DNA of 64,000 bases from Sarcina sp034439435 (GCF_034439435.1 NZ_JAPCKJ010000002.1:496001-560000), one strand, 5' to 3'. Positions 1-8,968 are shown, counted from the first letter of the stretch. Notes: a model not told the origin generated them from the sequence alone. Numbers and translations: made by a program.

Positions 1-1192
1 ACTTTTGTCCAACAACCTTTCCATCCTTGTTGATAGGTGATGCTCCCCAGTCCTTTAATAAGAACATCCTTGGACAATTTCTAACTAAATACTTTTGTAT
101 TTTTTGAGAATCATCGGTATTTATGTTTATTCCTTGAGAAGCATAATCTATAGAAACTATAGTATTTCCCTGTGAATCTCTTGGATATTTATCATCACTA
201 TTATCATAATTAAGTAAAGTTTTATAAGCTAAGTCCCAAGCCCTTTGTCCATCTTCACTTAATAATGTTCTGGCATAATATACTTCTGAATCAAAAGGTT
301 TAGTTAATTCATTTAAATCTGCATTTAAAATATATTTATATCCTGTAACTGTCTCCTGCTTCATATTTTCCTTATTTAATAATTGAGGATATATTGAAAC
401 ATTAAACTCACCAATACTAACATAAATTGGAGTATTAGCATTTAGTCCCTTATCATCAGTTATGGTTATAGAAAAATTTCCTTTTGAATCAGCATTTCCA
501 TAGAACTTATTGTCATCTACAGAAACACAAACCTTATTACCTGGCTCTGTAGTTCCTAAAACATTAGCTGATACTATTGTTCCCTCGCCTAAAATATTCA
601 AAGGTTTAACATCAATACTTGGAGTATAGTTCACAAGACCTTCCTTAGTTATCTCAAAATATTGAGTTTTCTCAATACAATCTGTTCTTGTTGAAGTTCC
701 ACTGCTGTATAAAGTAGGATTAGATAATCCTGAAGATTTATTTATATTTAATGCTACAACATCTCCATAATTGAATGATGCATCATTAATCTTAGATACA
801 AAGTCCTTAACATATTTGCTGTTTGCAGTTGCATCTAAAACTGCTTGTCCACTTTTCTTAGTGATTAATTTGAAGGTAAAGTTATTGTCTGAGTTTCCAA
901 AATTACCCGACTCACTTATTGCCTCTATCTTCATAGTATTTTGGTTAAATAAGATTTTTAATGAATTTCCTCCCCATATATTCTTAAAGTTTATATATGA
1001 GTTATCGAACACTTTCTTCTCTGGCTCACTAGCCTCCACATTAGTATTTGTAGTAGTATCTAAGTTACTCTCAACTACTGCCTTATCCCCTGTCTGTGTC
1101 TTATCTACAGTATCAGCATAACTTATCTGTGATGTAAAAGACGTAAATGCTATTGCTGATATTATTAATAAGCTTATTGACTTTTTTCTCAT
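1..1192 (-). CDS. Secreted mucin-binding / transglutaminase-like surface protein (3' end outside window)
   Basis: The 5' 397 codons of a leftward gene that runs off the window. It starts at ATG 1192 behind an AGGAGG ribosome-binding site. Residues 1-26 form a signal peptide (MRKKS, hydrophobic core, cleavage near SYA-DT), followed by a Thr/Glu-rich linker. Residues about 60-190 (starting near NSYINFKNIWG, with SGNFGNSDNNF and FNYGDVVALN) resemble the putative mucin/carbohydrate-binding domain of clostridial and viral enhancin-type proteins. Further on, DGQRAWDLAYKTLL and QKYLVRNCPRMFLLKDW resemble the region before the transglutaminase-like core of clostridial wall proteins. The catalytic Cys-His-Asp would lie outside the window, so enzymatic activity cannot be judged. 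Domain names are from recognised pattern, not a search. Confidence 0.75.
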   Translation of the reverse strand, partial: MRKKSISLLIISAIAFTSFTSQISYADTVDKTQTGDKAVVESNLDTTTNTNVEASEPEKKVFDNSYINFKNIWGGNSLKILFNQNTMKIEAISESGNFGNSDNNFTFKLITKKSGQAVLDATANSKYVKDFVSKINDASFNYGDVVALNINKSSGLSNPTLYSSGTSTRTDCIEKTQYFEITKEGLVNYTPSIDVKPLNILGEGTIVSANVLGTTEPGNKVCVSVDDNKFYGNADSKGNFSITITDDKGLNANTPIYVSIGEFNVSIYPQLLNKENMKQETVTGYKYILNADLNELTKPFDSEVYYARTLLSEDGQRAWDLAYKTLLNYDNSDDKYPRDSQGNTIVSIDYASQGININTDDSQKIQKYLVRNCPRMFLLKDWGASPINKDGKVVGQK

Positions 1193-1404
1193 AAATTTCC
1201 TCCTAAATATGTTTATAACATTTTAATAATATGTATAATTTGTTAATTTATTTTATTATAATATAAAATTGGTAGAATTTATATTATAATTTTTAAAATA
1301 ATTAATTTTAATATTAAAATTAATTTATTAAAAATTTTTATACATTTCATTTCTTAAATTCACGCTTTATAAATCTTTTGTTGATATATCTTATTACTTT
1401 CACA

Positions 1405-1471
1405 CCAATTTTGTAAATTTTCTGACCAGTTATGCAAAATGTGTTGTGATTTTTTTATATAAAAGTATAAT
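1405..1471 (+). promoter_or_regulatory. VirR-type tandem boxes plus promoter
   Basis: Two direct repeats, CCAATTTTGTAA (1405-1416) and CCAGTTATGCAA (1426-1437), start 21 bp apart, as in C. perfringens VirR boxes (CCAGTTNTNCAC twice). They are followed by TTGTGA (1444-1449), a 16-bp gap and TATAAT (1466-1471). The arrangement points rightwards to the 75-aa gene at 1511. Box 1 is the weaker copy. Confidence 0.65.
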
Positions 1472-1510
1472 TTAACTTGAATAAAATTCTAAAGCAAAGG
1501 AGAGAAAATT

Positions 1511-1738
1511 ATGAAAAGATTTTTGTGGTTTAACATTGAAAAGCTAAAAGAAGATCCGGATTACTTTTTGGTCATATTTTTATTTTTGATAATAATACAG
1601 TTAGCATTTTATTTTCCTTTAGACAAATCTCAAGATTTTGGTGATATTGTTTTTGGACTATCTACATCCATTTTCTTCATCTACACTCTATTTTGCAAAA
1701 AAGAATTTACATATAAAGATGTTTGGAAATGTTTTTAG
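1511..1738 (+). CDS. Small membrane protein, 75 aa, behind VirR-type promoter
   Basis: Hypothetical protein with two predicted membrane segments (about residues 20-36 and 46-62) and a lysine-rich C-terminus. The start follows AAAGGAGAG with good spacing. The gene lies 40 bp downstream of a promoter with two VirR-type boxes, so it is a candidate member of a VirSR regulon. Alternatively the transcript could act as a regulatory RNA, as several VirR targets in C. perfringens do. I recognise no family. It is followed by a second small membrane protein gene at 1825 and a terminator at 2134, so the two may share a transcript. Confidence 0.55.
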   Translation: MKRFLWFNIEKLKEDPDYFLVIFLFLIIIQLAFYFPLDKSQDFGDIVFGLSTSIFFIYTLFCKKEFTYKDVWKCF

Positions 1739-1824
1739 ACTTTAATTAAAATATATCTCAAAATGAATAACTTAATTTTAGTTGTTTATTAATTAAAATA
1801 TTAATTTTAGAAAGGATTGAATTT

Positions 1825-2124
1825 ATGGTTATATATTATTGTATATCTTTAATAATACTTTTAATTATATTGATGACTGGTATTGTTCATCCACTTTGTG
1901 CATTTTTAGCTAGAGATACTCACATAAGATTTAATGGTGTTTTATATAAAAACTTAAATGAAGAAAAATACAAAAAGATACTCTTTTCAACCTTTTTAAA
2001 TTTCATTATTCTAATTTTATGTCTATTTACAGTATATTTTAAAGCTAATACTGTTTCTTCTTTACTTATAGTAATATTAGGCATAGTATTTCTTCAACAG
2101 TATATATTAAGACCTTTAAAATAG
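1825..2124 (+). CDS. Small membrane protein, 99 aa
   Basis: Hypothetical protein with an N-terminal membrane segment (residues 2-25), a short soluble stretch containing ARDTHIRFNG and a Lys/Glu-rich patch, then two more hydrophobic segments (about 52-68 and 74-92). The start is preceded by GAAAGGATT. It lies 86 bp after the 75-aa gene and just before a rho-independent terminator, so it probably ends the VirR-box transcript. No family recognised. Confidence 0.5.
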   Translation: MVIYYCISLIILLIILMTGIVHPLCAFLARDTHIRFNGVLYKNLNEEKYKKILFSTFLNFIILILCLFTVYFKANTVSSLLIVILGIVFLQQYILRPLK

Positions 2125-2133
2125 TTTAATTTT

Positions 2134-2178
2134 AAAATAAAAAGGCTAGTTAGATTAATTACCTTCTAGCCTTATTTT
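2134..2178 (+). terminator. Rho-independent terminator
   Basis: Hairpin with arms AAGGCTAG and CTAGCCTT flanked by A- and T-rich runs, right after the 99-aa gene. Confidence 0.7.
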
Positions 2179-2336
2179 AATATTTATAATAAGTAGAAAC
2201 TGTACTGTCACAATGCCCCAGTCTAATCTATCTAAAACATCCTTTGTAAACTCATAATAGTTCATATTGTGATTGATTCTTTCAATATCTATTTCCTCAT
2301 ACATTAACGCCCATGCTACTTACCTTAACATACAAA

Positions 2337-2696
2337 TTAACTTAATATAGATATTTTATATACATTAAATATTTGAGCAGGCTCTGATTCAGCAACTTGT
2401 CCATCATAAGTAACTTCAATTAAGTCCCCTAACTTTAATTCCTTAAGACTCACGCTCTCCCCATCTAAGTTTATTATTTTTGTATTATAATCTATATGAA
2501 GTATAAAGTTTCCTCTATGATTAACATCATTTTCTGCAATTCCTTTGACCATAATACTATTATCTCTCACTTCAACTATATTACAGTAAAAATTCACTTT
2601 CTCTTTTGACTTTGATATAAACCTAAAGCCAACAGTGCTAAAAATAAAGATTAATAATAAACCTATAACTCCAAATACCACTTTATTTTTTCTCAA
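2337..2696 (-). CDS. DUF3221-like membrane-anchored protein
   Basis: A 119-aa protein starting at TTG behind AAGGAG. One N-terminal membrane anchor (residues 8-25) precedes a small extracytoplasmic domain with ENDVNHRGNF, LGDLIEVTYDGQV and ESEPAQ. This looks like the DUF3221/YobA type of OB-like fold, in which the last motif is conserved. A clear paralogue lies at 13678-14037 with the same anchor-plus-domain layout. The function of the family is unknown to me; it is probably anchored on the outer face of the membrane. Confidence 0.6.
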   Translation of the reverse strand: MRKNKVVFGVIGLLLIFIFSTVGFRFISKSKEKVNFYCNIVEVRDNSIMVKGIAENDVNHRGNFILHIDYNTKIINLDGESVSLKELKLGDLIEVTYDGQVAESEPAQIFNVYKISILS

Positions 2697-2781
2697 ATTT
2701 ATTGCTCCTTAATTAAAAAAATTTGATACTTACCTCTTTTGGAATCCTATTGAAATACATAATATAATTAAAAAGCAAATT

Positions 2782-2894
2782 ATTAGTTAATCTACTCTTC
2801 AACTTGTCTATTTCAATATAATCTATAGGATTATTTCCTATGTCTTAAAATAAATGTTATATTAAATTTATTTCTTCTTTATAATCACTTGATT
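2782..2894 (-). pseudogene. Remnant of a paralogue of the 146-aa protein at 53653-54093
   Basis: On the minus strand this stretch reads DYKEEINLI, stop, HLF, stop, DIGNNPIDYIEIDKLKSRLTN. It matches DYKESINLVKPLFEGIGN and SIDYLGINKLKSSLTN in the gene at 53653-54093. The DNA alignment is clear over about 110 bp but two in-frame stops break the reading frame, so only a fossil piece remains. Confidence 0.75.
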
Positions 2895-2946
2895 TACTTA
2901 TTGATAATTATGTTATATTTTAAAACATTGTTAAAAATATAAATTA

Positions 2947-3010
2947 AAAGGGAAGTCAAAAGACTTCCCTTTATTGGCTTTTTAAGAAGATTGCATTTTT
3001 CAATCTTCTT
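2947..3010. terminator. Two consecutive hairpins
   Basis: Perfect hairpin AAAGGGAAGTC / GACTTCCCTTT (2947-2972), then AAGAAGATTG / CAATCTTCTT (2984-3010). Read leftwards, they would end the 3089-3478 transcript. Confidence 0.7.
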
Positions 3011-3088
3011 TATTTCTAAATGTAAATATTAATTTTTCTCAACTAAAGTTTGTATCTAATGATTTTTTAAGATTACCTAAAAGTATAA

Positions 3089-3478
3089 TTATTTAAGATC
3101 CTCTACTACTTTAGCCATAGTTAAAGCTAAATCATCACCCTTTGAATTATCTCTAAAAAAATTAAACTCTTTATTTGTAGTTATTATTTTTACTTCTTCT
3201 TCCTCACCCTTAGTAGTTACTGAAAACTCTTTTAAGTCTTTAAAAGGTATTTGGTCAATGTTTCTTGTCTCTTCAGCATATCCTAAAGATACATGTCCTA
3301 TGTGTTCTAAGTAAAGCGAATCCCTAGTTAAGATTAAATGTATCTTATATGCAACATCTCCTCCTGCTCTAGTTATTAGATTTCCAATAAAATTCATAGC
3401 CACATCTTTATTACTTACAGATTTCATAACTGTAATTTTCATTAGAATTTCTTCTTCATTTAAATTTAGTTTAAACAT
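3089..3478 (-). CDS. Hypothetical 129-aa protein, possibly PH-like
   Basis: Cytoplasmic protein with no membrane segments; start preceded by GGGAGGGG. After a short N-terminal part, alternating beta-like stretches (LILTRDSLYLEHIGH, IDQIPFKDLKEFSV, EEEVKIITTNKEFNFF) and a C-terminal helix resemble bacterial PH-like domains. A similar layout occurs in the protein at 55247-55597. This is a fold-level impression only. It is monocistronic, with a terminator pair downstream. Confidence 0.5.
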   Translation of the reverse strand: MFKLNLNEEEILMKITVMKSVSNKDVAMNFIGNLITRAGGDVAYKIHLILTRDSLYLEHIGHVSLGYAEETRNIDQIPFKDLKEFSVTTKGEEEEVKIITTNKEFNFFRDNSKGDDLALTMAKVVEDLK

Positions 3479-3566
3479 AAAACCCCTCCCATATAATACA
3501 TATATTGTTAATTATACAGTAAAACCTCTAAAAAATTAACACTTTTAAAAATTTATTTTTTAATTT

Positions 3567-3648
3567 GGTTATGTTTTAGGTGAGTGTTGATTTTTAGCTA
3601 GCCATTCAGACCTAACTAAAAATCAACACTAATTTAAAACAAAGCCTT
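3567..3648. repeat. Dispersed repeat family A, complete copy
   Basis: Begins GTTATGTTTTAGGTGAG, contains TGTTGATTTTTAGCTAG, and ends with the inverted counterpart CTAAAAATCAACACT and AAAACAAAGCC. The ends are inverted repeats. Related copies occur at about a dozen intergenic sites in the window. Confidence 0.7.
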
Positions 3649-3717
3649 TAATTTAAAGAAAATATTAACTAATTAAATTTAGACTTTTAAATTAATACTT
3701 ACTTAAGCCCAAAATAA

Positions 3718-3760
3718 AAGTCCAGTAGAAACTTTAATTATTCTACTGGACTTATTTTTT
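3718..3760. terminator. Terminator downstream of the PTS gene
   Basis: Strong hairpin AAGTCCAGTAGAA / TTCTACTGGACTT with T-rich tails on both sides; leftwards it would end the PTS transcript. Confidence 0.8.
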
Positions 3761-3830
3761 AGTTTTAAAGTCATATTTTTCATTAAACTCTTAATGAATT
3801 AGACTTTTACCTCTTTAATCAATCTAAATT

Positions 3831-5285
3831 TTATACATAGCTTTTAGACTTACAAAGTTTCTTGAATTCGTCAGCTACGAATTGTACTTGTGTTCCAACA
3901 ATAACTTGAACACTTGTTTTTCCAGGTCTTATAACACCTGATACACCTGAAGACTTTATCTTCTTCTCATTAACTAATGTAGGATCTTTTACTTCTAATC
4001 TTAGTCTAGTTATACAGTTATCAATGGATGTGATATTACCTGCGCCTCCTAGTCCCTCTAAGATAACTTTTGCAACATTAGTGTAATCATTGTTTGCTAA
4101 AACTGCATTTGAATCATCTTCATCATCATCTTCTCTACCTGGAGTCTTTAAGTTAAATTTCTTTATAATAACTACGAATACTACATAGTATATAACTGCC
4201 GCTACTAAACCTATAGCAATTAAGTATAATGGATTTAAAGCCATTGGTGATTTAAAGCTTAATATCCAGTCTACGAAACCAGCACTGAAGTTAAATCCTG
4301 CTCTTACCGGTAAAGCCGCAACAACAGCCATGGATATTCCTGTTAATAATGCATGAACTACATATAATCCTGGTGCTAAGAACATGAATGCGAATTCTAA
4401 TGGCTCAGTAACACCTGTGAAGAATGAAGATAAGGCAGCAGCTAATAATATACCAGCAGCAGCTTTCTTTTTATTCTTTTTAGCACAAGTATACATAGCA
4501 AAAGCAGCTGCAGGTAAACCAAACATCATTACTGGGAAGAAACCTGACATATACATACCAGTTTGTCCTAAAGTACCATTTGTTGCTGACCAGAAGTTTG
4601 CTATATCATTTATACCAGCAACATCAAACCAGAATACTGAGTTTAAAGCATGGTGTAAACCAAGTGGTATTAATAATCTATTAAAAAATCCATATATCCC
4701 AGCTCCTATTGGTCCCATAGATATCATAGATTCACCAAATGAAACTAATCCACTATAGATTATAGGATATACAAAGAATAAAACTAAAGCAGCTACTATT
4801 GAAGCAAGTGCAGTTACTATAGCTACACATCTTCTTCCACTAAAGAATCCTAAGAAATCTGGTAACTTAGTATTTTTAAATCTATTATAACAACCAGCAC
4901 CTATTAAACCGGCTAAAATACCTATGAATTGGTTCTGTATTTTTCCGAAGGCTGGGTTAACAGCTTCAACGTCTACACCTTGTAGCATAGCAACAACAGA
5001 AGTAGATAATAATGTAGTTATCATAAGCCATGATACTAAACCTGCTAAGCCTGCAGCTCCATCATTATCATCTGACATACCAACTGCTACCCCAATAGCA
5101 AATAGAATTGCCATGTTATCTATAATAGCTCCACCAGATTTTAATAAGAAGGCTGATATAACACTATTTGCTCCCCAACCTGTTGGATCTATCCAGTATC
5201 CAATTCCCATTAATATACCTGCTACTGGAAGTGCAGCAACTGGTAGCATTAAAGATTTACCTAATCTCTGAAAATATTTCATCAT
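3831..5285 (-). CDS. PTS N-acetylglucosamine/glucose-family transporter, EIICB
   Basis: Membrane component of the phosphotransferase system that imports and phosphorylates a hexose. EIIC spans residues 1 to about 380 with about ten membrane segments. EIIB covers about 405-480, with phospho-cysteine Cys424 in DNCITRLRL. The stretch FWFDVAGINDIANFW and the FSAGFVDW motif favour the NagE (N-acetylglucosamine) branch over glucose, so GlcNAc is my best guess. No EIIA domain is attached, so EIIA must be supplied elsewhere. An acidic linker (DDDEDD) joins the domains. The start follows AAGGGGG. The 567-bp upstream region carries a CcpA-type operator, pointing to carbon catabolite control. Confidence 0.85.
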   Translation of the reverse strand: MMKYFQRLGKSLMLPVAALPVAGILMGIGYWIDPTGWGANSVISAFLLKSGGAIIDNMAILFAIGVAVGMSDDNDGAAGLAGLVSWLMITTLLSTSVVAMLQGVDVEAVNPAFGKIQNQFIGILAGLIGAGCYNRFKNTKLPDFLGFFSGRRCVAIVTALASIVAALVLFFVYPIIYSGLVSFGESMISMGPIGAGIYGFFNRLLIPLGLHHALNSVFWFDVAGINDIANFWSATNGTLGQTGMYMSGFFPVMMFGLPAAAFAMYTCAKKNKKKAAAGILLAAALSSFFTGVTEPLEFAFMFLAPGLYVVHALLTGISMAVVAALPVRAGFNFSAGFVDWILSFKSPMALNPLYLIAIGLVAAVIYYVVFVVIIKKFNLKTPGREDDDEDDSNAVLANNDYTNVAKVILEGLGGAGNITSIDNCITRLRLEVKDPTLVNEKKIKSSGVSGVIRPGKTSVQVIVGTQVQFVADEFKKLCKSKSYV

Positions 5286-5852
5286 ATTAAATTTTCCCCC
5301 TTATAAAGTCCACGTTCTGTTAAACAAACCAATTAAGAATCCCTTATTTCTTAAAAGGCTAACTAATTTTCATAGTAAAGTAACAGATTGACAATTTAAT
5401 AATTACATTCGCTTATAATTGCTTTTAAAAACGTTTTCTTTCGCTATTCAAATTCACTATTAATAATTAATTTGATAGCCCTCATAAAAATCTCTTTTAT
5501 ACACCTCCCTAAAAACTATGTAATAAAACTTTGATTTAATAAACAGCTAACTTCATACACCAAACCACTTATAATAGTTGTATGTATTTTATTTAATTGT
5601 TTATTATATATGTATTTACTTATTAAAATATAGTTTAAATTTTTATTTAGACTTAATATTTCAACTAACATTTATAAGATAAAAATACATATTTTAACTT
5701 TATTTTCATTTTAATTATAACATGTATATTATTTACATATTATATACATTAAGTAAACATTCCTTTAAAATTCTATATATTAAATAATATTCTGATTTAC
5801 TAGAAAGCAAAAATAGGAAGTCTGTTTAATAAATTGACTTCCTATTTCTTAT
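5286..5852. other. Long regulatory region upstream of the PTS gene
   Basis: AT-rich region without a convincing gene. It holds the cre-like palindrome at 5425-5442. On the minus strand it also has a GGGAGGTG site near 5507 followed by reading frames of only 12-14 codons. I looked for a LicT/GlcT-type antiterminator target and did not find a convincing one. Confidence 0.5.
5425..5442. promoter_or_regulatory. Candidate CcpA (cre) site
   Basis: AGAAAACGTTTTTA on the minus strand, centred on the palindrome AAAACGTTTT, fits the low-GC Firmicute cre consensus. It lies about 150 bp upstream of the PTS start, consistent with catabolite control. Confidence 0.5.
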
Positions 5853-6059
5853 CTATTCATCTTCAAATCTAAATAACTCTTCAACTGGAACCTCAAAAAT
5901 TTTTGCTATATCCATAGCTAGTTTTAAAGAAGGATTGTATTTACCACTTTCTAAATGAACAATAGTTTCCCGTCTTACACCAACTAACTCTGCAAGCTCA
6001 TTTTGTTTCATTAGTGCATTTTCTCTATATTCTTTTATTTTTGTTTTTAATATAGGCAA
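5853..6059 (-). CDS. Small XRE-family regulator
   Basis: A 68-aa Cro/CI-type helix-turn-helix protein made of little more than the DNA-binding domain (KQNELAELVGVRRETIVHLESGKYNPSL). Such proteins usually control a neighbouring membrane-protein gene and themselves. The start is TTG behind AAAGGGGA. It lies 5 bp downstream of the membrane protein at 6065-6475, so the two form an operon. A similar pair in the opposite order occurs at 11981-12636. Confidence 0.85.
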   Translation of the reverse strand: MPILKTKIKEYRENALMKQNELAELVGVRRETIVHLESGKYNPSLKLAMDIAKIFEVPVEELFRFEDE

Positions 6060-6064
6060 TTTAT

Positions 6065-6475
6065 TTAAATCCCCTTTCTCTCATAGTAACTAAATAGGAT
6101 AGCTCTTAAAAACATTATTCCAATTACAATTAAACACAATATATTCTTGAATAATTTCAAAATAAACTCACTAGAAATATTTGTAGGAAAATCTATAAAA
6201 ACAATAATTGCTACCACAATCCAAAGCAAGGCTTTAATGCATATACCATCTACTTTTCCAAAAATTTTGTTAGCATATTCATCATTTTTTTCCTTTTCCT
6301 TTGTTTCATACCCTAAAGTAATAATTATAATAATCCACGACACTAGTCCTAAGAAGCTACTTGTTTCTCTACTAAAAAAGTTGGAATCTTGCAATACTTT
6401 TATTAAAAATACAAATAACCATGGTACAGTTCCTAAATATAGTTGATTTTTAATACTTAACTTGGTTTCTGACAC
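6065..6475 (-). CDS. Four-TM membrane protein paired with XRE regulator
   Basis: The best start is GTG at 6475, because GGAGAGG lies just upstream; the longer open frame to 6586 has no ribosome-binding site. The resulting 136-aa protein has about four hydrophobic segments with a charged loop (YETKEKEKNDEYANKIFG) after the second. This layout is typical of membrane proteins co-transcribed with small XRE regulators in clostridia. The role is unknown. The stop is 5 bp before the XRE start. Confidence 0.65.
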   Translation of the reverse strand: MSETKLSIKNQLYLGTVPWLFVFLIKVLQDSNFFSRETSSFLGLVSWIIIIITLGYETKEKEKNDEYANKIFGKVDGICIKALLWIVVAIIVFIDFPTNISSEFILKLFKNILCLIVIGIMFLRAILFSYYERKGI

Positions 6476-6865
6476 ACTAACCTCTCCTTTAAAGTTATAT
6501 ATTTCTAACTCCCATGTTATAAATATATACCATTTACAAATAATAGTAAATGGTTTTATGATATATTTATAACTTTTTTTGATCAAATATCAGAAAGCAT
6601 CTTTTCATTTCATTCAAAGTTATAAGTTCAAAATATAAAATTATAAATTCTGATTTTCATTTAAAATTAAGCTAAATCTAAAAGAATGACTAAAAATCAT
6701 TACTCAATTAAATCATAATTTAAAACTATAACTTTAAATTATAAAAGTTATATATTAATCAATTGGAATTTATTTCATTTTCATCAATTATTTGTGTATA
6801 ATAAGAATAAAGATTATTTAGTAAGATATCTTTCTAAAAACACTATATTTATAGAGGTGAAAGTT
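6476..6865. other. Intergenic, AT-rich
   Basis: No supported gene. It separates the leftward XRE/membrane operon from rightward genes and presumably contains promoters for both sides. Confidence 0.4.
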
Positions 6866-6934
6866 ATGAAAAATATTGTGATTATCCCTAAGGTAAATGA
6901 AGGGATCAAACCTAATCTTTTTGGTATAAGTTAA
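6866..6934 (+). CDS. Possible 22-aa peptide
   Basis: Short frame starting MKNIVIIPKVNEG with a good ribosome-binding site (AGAGGTGAAAGTT). It may be a genuine small peptide, a leader, or the N-terminal stub of a lost gene. Nothing else supports it. Confidence 0.3.
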   Translation: MKNIVIIPKVNEGIKPNLFGIS

Positions 6935-7077
6935 ACTCTAATGTAAAATTATTTTATTATTCACATAAGATTTTTTATTCTAATTATTGCAAACTAGATA
7001 AGAGAATTTGCAGTAACTTTTTAAAATACTTAATTAATAAGAAGTATATTATATTAATATGAGAGGAAAATGTCAAA

Positions 7078-8814
7078 ATGAATAGTAAAAAGGGAGAATT
7101 TGATTCACTAAAAAAATTAGTCTTAATTACTATCCCCCTCGTTATAATCATGTCGGGAATTTTCTTTTATTATAATAGGAGTTATTTTGATACTGAGTTT
7201 AATGTTGGTTCAAATATTACTATTGATGATTTAGATAACAATGAAATTGAAAGCTTAAATAAGCTATGTAAAGTTTGGGGGTTTGCTAAGTATTATCATC
7301 CTAAAATAGTAGATGGTTCAAAGAACTGGGATTTTGAATTATTCAGAGTTATGCCAATGATTCTAGAAGCTAAAAACCAAGATGAAGTAAATAATATTTT
7401 ATACGATTGGCTTAATAAGCTTGGAAAATTTAAAGAGAACTCATATAGTGAAAATACTGAAGTTATGGTAGAGGCAGATACTAATTGGATAAGTGATGAA
7501 GAATATTTAAGTAAAAATCTTAGCAACCTATTGGTTAAAATGTCAAAGTCTTATATATCTGATAGAGATAGAGCTTATGTAAATTTTAAAGATAATCCAG
7601 TCTATTCAAATTTTGATAATGAACGACAATACAGTTTTGACTATAAGGATGATGGGTATAAGCTTCTTAGCTTATTTAGATATTGGAATATAATTGAGTA
7701 TTACTATCCATATAGAACCGTTATAGGTGAGGATTGGAATGAAGTATTAAATGAGTTTATTCCAAAAATCATAGATAGTGATAATGATTTATCATATAAA
7801 CTAACCTTATCAGAATTGACTTCAAAAATACATGATTCTCATGCATCGATTAATGATATTGCTGGTACTTTGTATAACTATTGGGGAACTAATCTTGCAC
7901 CTATTAAATTTCTTTTAGTTGAAAATAAAATTGTTGTTACAAATATAATTAATAAATATGAAAATGCCTGTAATTTAAAAGTTGGAGATGTGATATTAGA
8001 GATTAATAATAAAGATATATTTGAAATAATAAAGGAAAAATCTAAGTATATTTCATTTTCTCGTGATGAAGCTATAGTAAATAGTTTAAAATATTATTTA
8101 TTTAGAACTTCAGATGATAGTTTATCTCTTAAAATAGAAAGAGATGGAAAAGAATTAATTGAAGAAGTTAAATGTTATAATGCTAGAGAAGTTAATCTTG
8201 ATGAAGTAAATGGAGAATCCCATGAGCTTTTATCTGATAATATAGGTTATATAAATCCAGGAGCTTTAGCCAAAGATGAAATAGATAGTATTATGGATAA
8301 ATTTAAAGATACTGATAGAATAATTGTTGATTTAAGATACTACCCATCAGATATAATAACACATACAATGTCTGATTATCTTTTATCAGAAGAAACTGTA
8401 TTTTCAAAACTCACAATAGCTAACAAATCAATACCTGGTGAATTTATATTTCCTGGAGATATATCAGTGGGAAAAAATAATGAAGATTATTATAAAGGAA
8501 AAATTGTAGTAATAATTAATGAGTGTACTCAAAGTCAGGCTGAATTTACTGCAATGGCTCTTAGAAAATCTCCTAAGGCTGTTGTAATTGGAGAAAACTC
8601 CATAGGTGCAGATGGAGATGTAGCAAACATAACTTTACCTGGCGGAATAATAACCACAATAACAGGAATAGGAGTATATACACCAGAAGGTCTTGAAACT
8701 CAAAGAATTGGGATTAAACCTGATATATATGTAAAACCAACTATTCAAGGAATAAGAGATGGAAAGGATGAGCTTTTAGAAAAGGCAATTGAAATCTCAA
8801 AGTTAAAAAACTAA
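7078..8814 (+). CDS. Membrane-anchored S41-family (C-terminal processing-like) peptidase
   Basis: A 578-aa protein with an N-terminal anchor (residues 13-28) and an extracytoplasmic body. Two helical modules (KLCKVWGFAKYYHPKI and LLSLFRYWNIIEYYYPY) and LTSKIHDSHASI match the IRBP/tricorn-like branch of S41 peptidases. A PDZ-like segment (about 275-320) precedes the protease core, with RIIVDLRYYPS and TQSQAEF, where Ser486 is the predicted nucleophile. The usual catalytic Lys of CtpA enzymes (GKxxxGKG) is not seen: the place reads GENSIGADG. That fits the tricorn-like branch or an altered enzyme. The start follows GAGAGGAAAA. Monocistronic, with a terminator after it. Confidence 0.75.
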   Translation: MNSKKGEFDSLKKLVLITIPLVIIMSGIFFYYNRSYFDTEFNVGSNITIDDLDNNEIESLNKLCKVWGFAKYYHPKIVDGSKNWDFELFRVMPMILEAKNQDEVNNILYDWLNKLGKFKENSYSENTEVMVEADTNWISDEEYLSKNLSNLLVKMSKSYISDRDRAYVNFKDNPVYSNFDNERQYSFDYKDDGYKLLSLFRYWNIIEYYYPYRTVIGEDWNEVLNEFIPKIIDSDNDLSYKLTLSELTSKIHDSHASINDIAGTLYNYWGTNLAPIKFLLVENKIVVTNIINKYENACNLKVGDVILEINNKDIFEIIKEKSKYISFSRDEAIVNSLKYYLFRTSDDSLSLKIERDGKELIEEVKCYNAREVNLDEVNGESHELLSDNIGYINPGALAKDEIDSIMDKFKDTDRIIVDLRYYPSDIITHTMSDYLLSEETVFSKLTIANKSIPGEFIFPGDISVGKNNEDYYKGKIVVIINECTQSQAEFTAMALRKSPKAVVIGENSIGADGDVANITLPGGIITTITGIGVYTPEGLETQRIGIKPDIYVKPTIQGIRDGKDELLEKAIEISKLKN

Positions 8815-8928
8815 AAGAAATTGATATGATTAAATATGGCTCTTACAGATTAAATAGATAAATTCTAATTTTTAGAATAAATTAAATAGACTTTATAAGA
8901 ATAATTTTAAAATATTACAAAGATACAG

Positions 8929-8968
8929 AAATGGAGAATCTAAAAATTTTAGATTCTCCATTTTTTTG
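8929..8968. terminator. Bidirectional terminator
   Basis: AAATGGAGAATCTAAAA / TTTTAGATTCTCCATTT followed by a T run. Ends the S41 gene and, in the other direction, the VanRS-like pair. Confidence 0.85.

Noticed and set aside
4384..4758. 124-codon open frame on the plus strand inside the PTS gene
   Set aside because: Antisense shadow of a well-supported PTS IICB gene; composition is that of reversed codons and it has no ribosome-binding site.
5286..5500. LicT/GlcT-type antiterminator target upstream of the PTS gene
   Set aside because: No match to the conserved RAT sequence and no strong overlapping terminator; only the cre-like site is kept.
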